A stretch of DNA of 43,882 bases from Myxococcota bacterium (GTDB lineage Bacteria; Myxococcota_A; UBA796; JAJRTE01). Position 1 is the first letter of the stretch, and each line of letters begins with the position of its first letter. Below are positions 43,127-43,882 of this stretch, in pieces. Position numbers and translations under genes: made by a program. The notes below the pieces were generated by a model. It was not told the origin of the DNA, ran no database searches, and worked only from the letters and a program-made list of their open reading frames with translations. Where the stretch lies: contig JAJRTE010000009.1 of assembly GCA_024278455.1 (NCBI GenBank), forward strand, positions 1 to 43,882, in the 5' to 3' direction.

Positions 43127-43882
43127 TCACCACAGCGTAGCCTGGCGTTCAGCGCTCCCCTGCTCCATTCGCCTGTTGAGCCCGACCATGTCTTGGTCGA
43201 GCCCCTGGCGATGAACATGGAACCGGTCAGCCCGGCGGAGTTGTTGGACTTCGATGCGTAGCTCGAACGGGAAAAGGCCTGGGTAGCCCAGGAGCTGTCC
43301 GATCTCCATCAGGCGGTCACCCTCGTCGAGCAGGAGCGCCTCGATCAGCAGCTCGGCGACAGCACCGCGCACCTCGCGCCGGGGGCTAGCCTGCTCGTAG
43401 ATCCCCCGCGTGTCGCTGTCCGCGATGACGCCCCACTGGACCATCGAGCGAACGACACGTTGCACGGCTCGGGTCGCCGTCGACCGGTCTCCCCAGCTCT
43501 CGCGCATGCGACGGGTGAGCTGCGCCAGGGCCAGGTTGCCTTGGAGCGCAAGCAGCCGGCCGGTGTTCGTCGCGACGTCGCGGAAGAACGGGTAGGCAGC
43601 CGTCAGCATCGCCCAGTGCAAGGCCACTCTCTGCTCGGCGGCCAAGGTGGGAAACAGCTTTGCGCCTCGATCGCGCAGGCTCCGCGATGCGGGGGCCACG
43701 TTCACCCAGGTCCGCGACAGAACGCCCACCGTCTTGTGGCAGGCCGTCCCGCGACGGTTGCCGCCGGCGACCACCCCGTCGAGGAGCCGGAACAGGAAGG
43801 ACCGGATGTCGGCCTCGGAAGCTCCGGCGGCAACCTTCCCCGCCACGGCGTCCAGCCACTCGATGTCCAGGCGGCGGTCGAT
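43127..43882 (-). CDS. Unrecognised protein, 3' part (runs off the window)
   Basis: The frame is open to the window edge, so the N-terminus is missing; 251 residues are visible. The start codon-like GTG at 43846 is internal. It is mostly helical. A conserved-looking block (VALHWAMLTAAYPFFRDVAT, then LQGNLALAQLTRRMRESWGD and VVRSMVQWGVI) suggests a helix-turn-helix or winged-helix region. The layout of a helical bundle plus Trp-Gly-Val motif reminded me of small accessory proteins of BREX-type defence islands (BrxA-like), but I cannot support that assignment. The nearby sequence lacks CTCGAG sites, unlike the core of the window, which fits a different origin. The neighbour beyond the edge would decide its context. 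Confidence 0.55.
   Translation of the reverse strand: MDRRLDIEWLDAVAGKVAAGASEADIRSFLFRLLDGVVAGGNRRGTACHKTVGVLSRTWVNVAPASRSLRDRGAKLFPTLAAEQRVALHWAMLTAAYPFFRDVATNTGRLLALQGNLALAQLTRRMRESWGDRSTATRAVQRVVRSMVQWGVIADSDTRGIYEQASPRREVRGAVAELLIEALLLDEGDRLMEIGQLLGYPGLFPFELRIEVQQLRRADRFHVHRQGLDQDMVGLNRRMEQGSAERQATLW

Overview
The window reads as a chromosomal segment of a GC-rich, Gram-negative, delta-proteobacterial or Myxococcota-like bacterium. Supporting this are many lipoproteins, secreted MopE-type metal-binding repeat proteins, two C-termini resembling the MYXO-CTERM sorting tail (a GC[ND]CN motif, a hydrophobic stretch, then an Arg cluster), an ECF sigma factor, a PEGA-type Ser/Thr kinase and a selenoprotein. 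The species cannot be named from the sequence alone.

Layout. 0.26-3.84 kb (minus strand): an overlapping operon of an RluA-type pseudouridine synthase, a polyhydroxyalkanoate-granule type protein, larB and larC (nickel-pincer nucleotide cofactor synthesis). 4.08-7.29 kb (minus): an arsenic-type operon arsR - arsC remnant - acr3 - fmdE-like - TSUP permease, driven by a perfect TTGACA-N17-TATAAT promoter with an overlapping palindrome. 7.5-13.85 kb (minus): a coiled-coil secreted protein, a five-repeat Kazal/MopE protein, a caspase-like protease with a beta-barrel tail, and an ECF sigma factor fused in frame to an anti-sigma-like membrane protein. The Kazal gene and the sigma gene carry near-identical ECF-type promoters, so the cluster looks like one autoregulated envelope regulon. 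14.0-17.4 kb (minus): a lipoprotein pullulanase.

17.8-31.4 kb: extracellular proteins. These are a MopE/fibrinogen-like lipoprotein (+), a zinc-dependent phospholipase C-like protein (-), a sulfatase-like/TPR lipoprotein (+), a beta-helix/MopE protein (+), a selenoprotein of the glycine-reductase B family with an in-frame TGA and a bacterial SECIS hairpin (-), and a MopE lipoprotein with near-identical 135-bp repeats (+). A 123-nt pure pyrimidine tract follows. 31.7-37.1 kb (+): NhaC antiporter, DUF2059-like protein, GT2 glycosyltransferase, single-stranded DNA-binding protein and a lipoprotein with a glutaredoxin domain. 37.2-39.2 kb (-): a membrane-anchored polysaccharide-deacetylase-like protein. 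39.6-42.9 kb (+): a PEGA Ser/Thr kinase translationally coupled to a TPR/PEGA-like membrane protein. 43.1 kb to the end (-): the 3' part of an unrecognised protein.

The strongest unexpected signals are: (1) the palindrome CTCGAG, counted by eye at about 120 sites against roughly 15 expected from base composition, and nearly absent from the arsenic operon; (2) the SECIS-directed selenoprotein, which a standard gene caller would split; (3) the frameshifted arsC fossil; (4) the ECF sigma / caspase / Kazal-inhibitor regulon with matched promoters; (5) two long reading frames that each contain a second, well-formed ribosome binding site and start.
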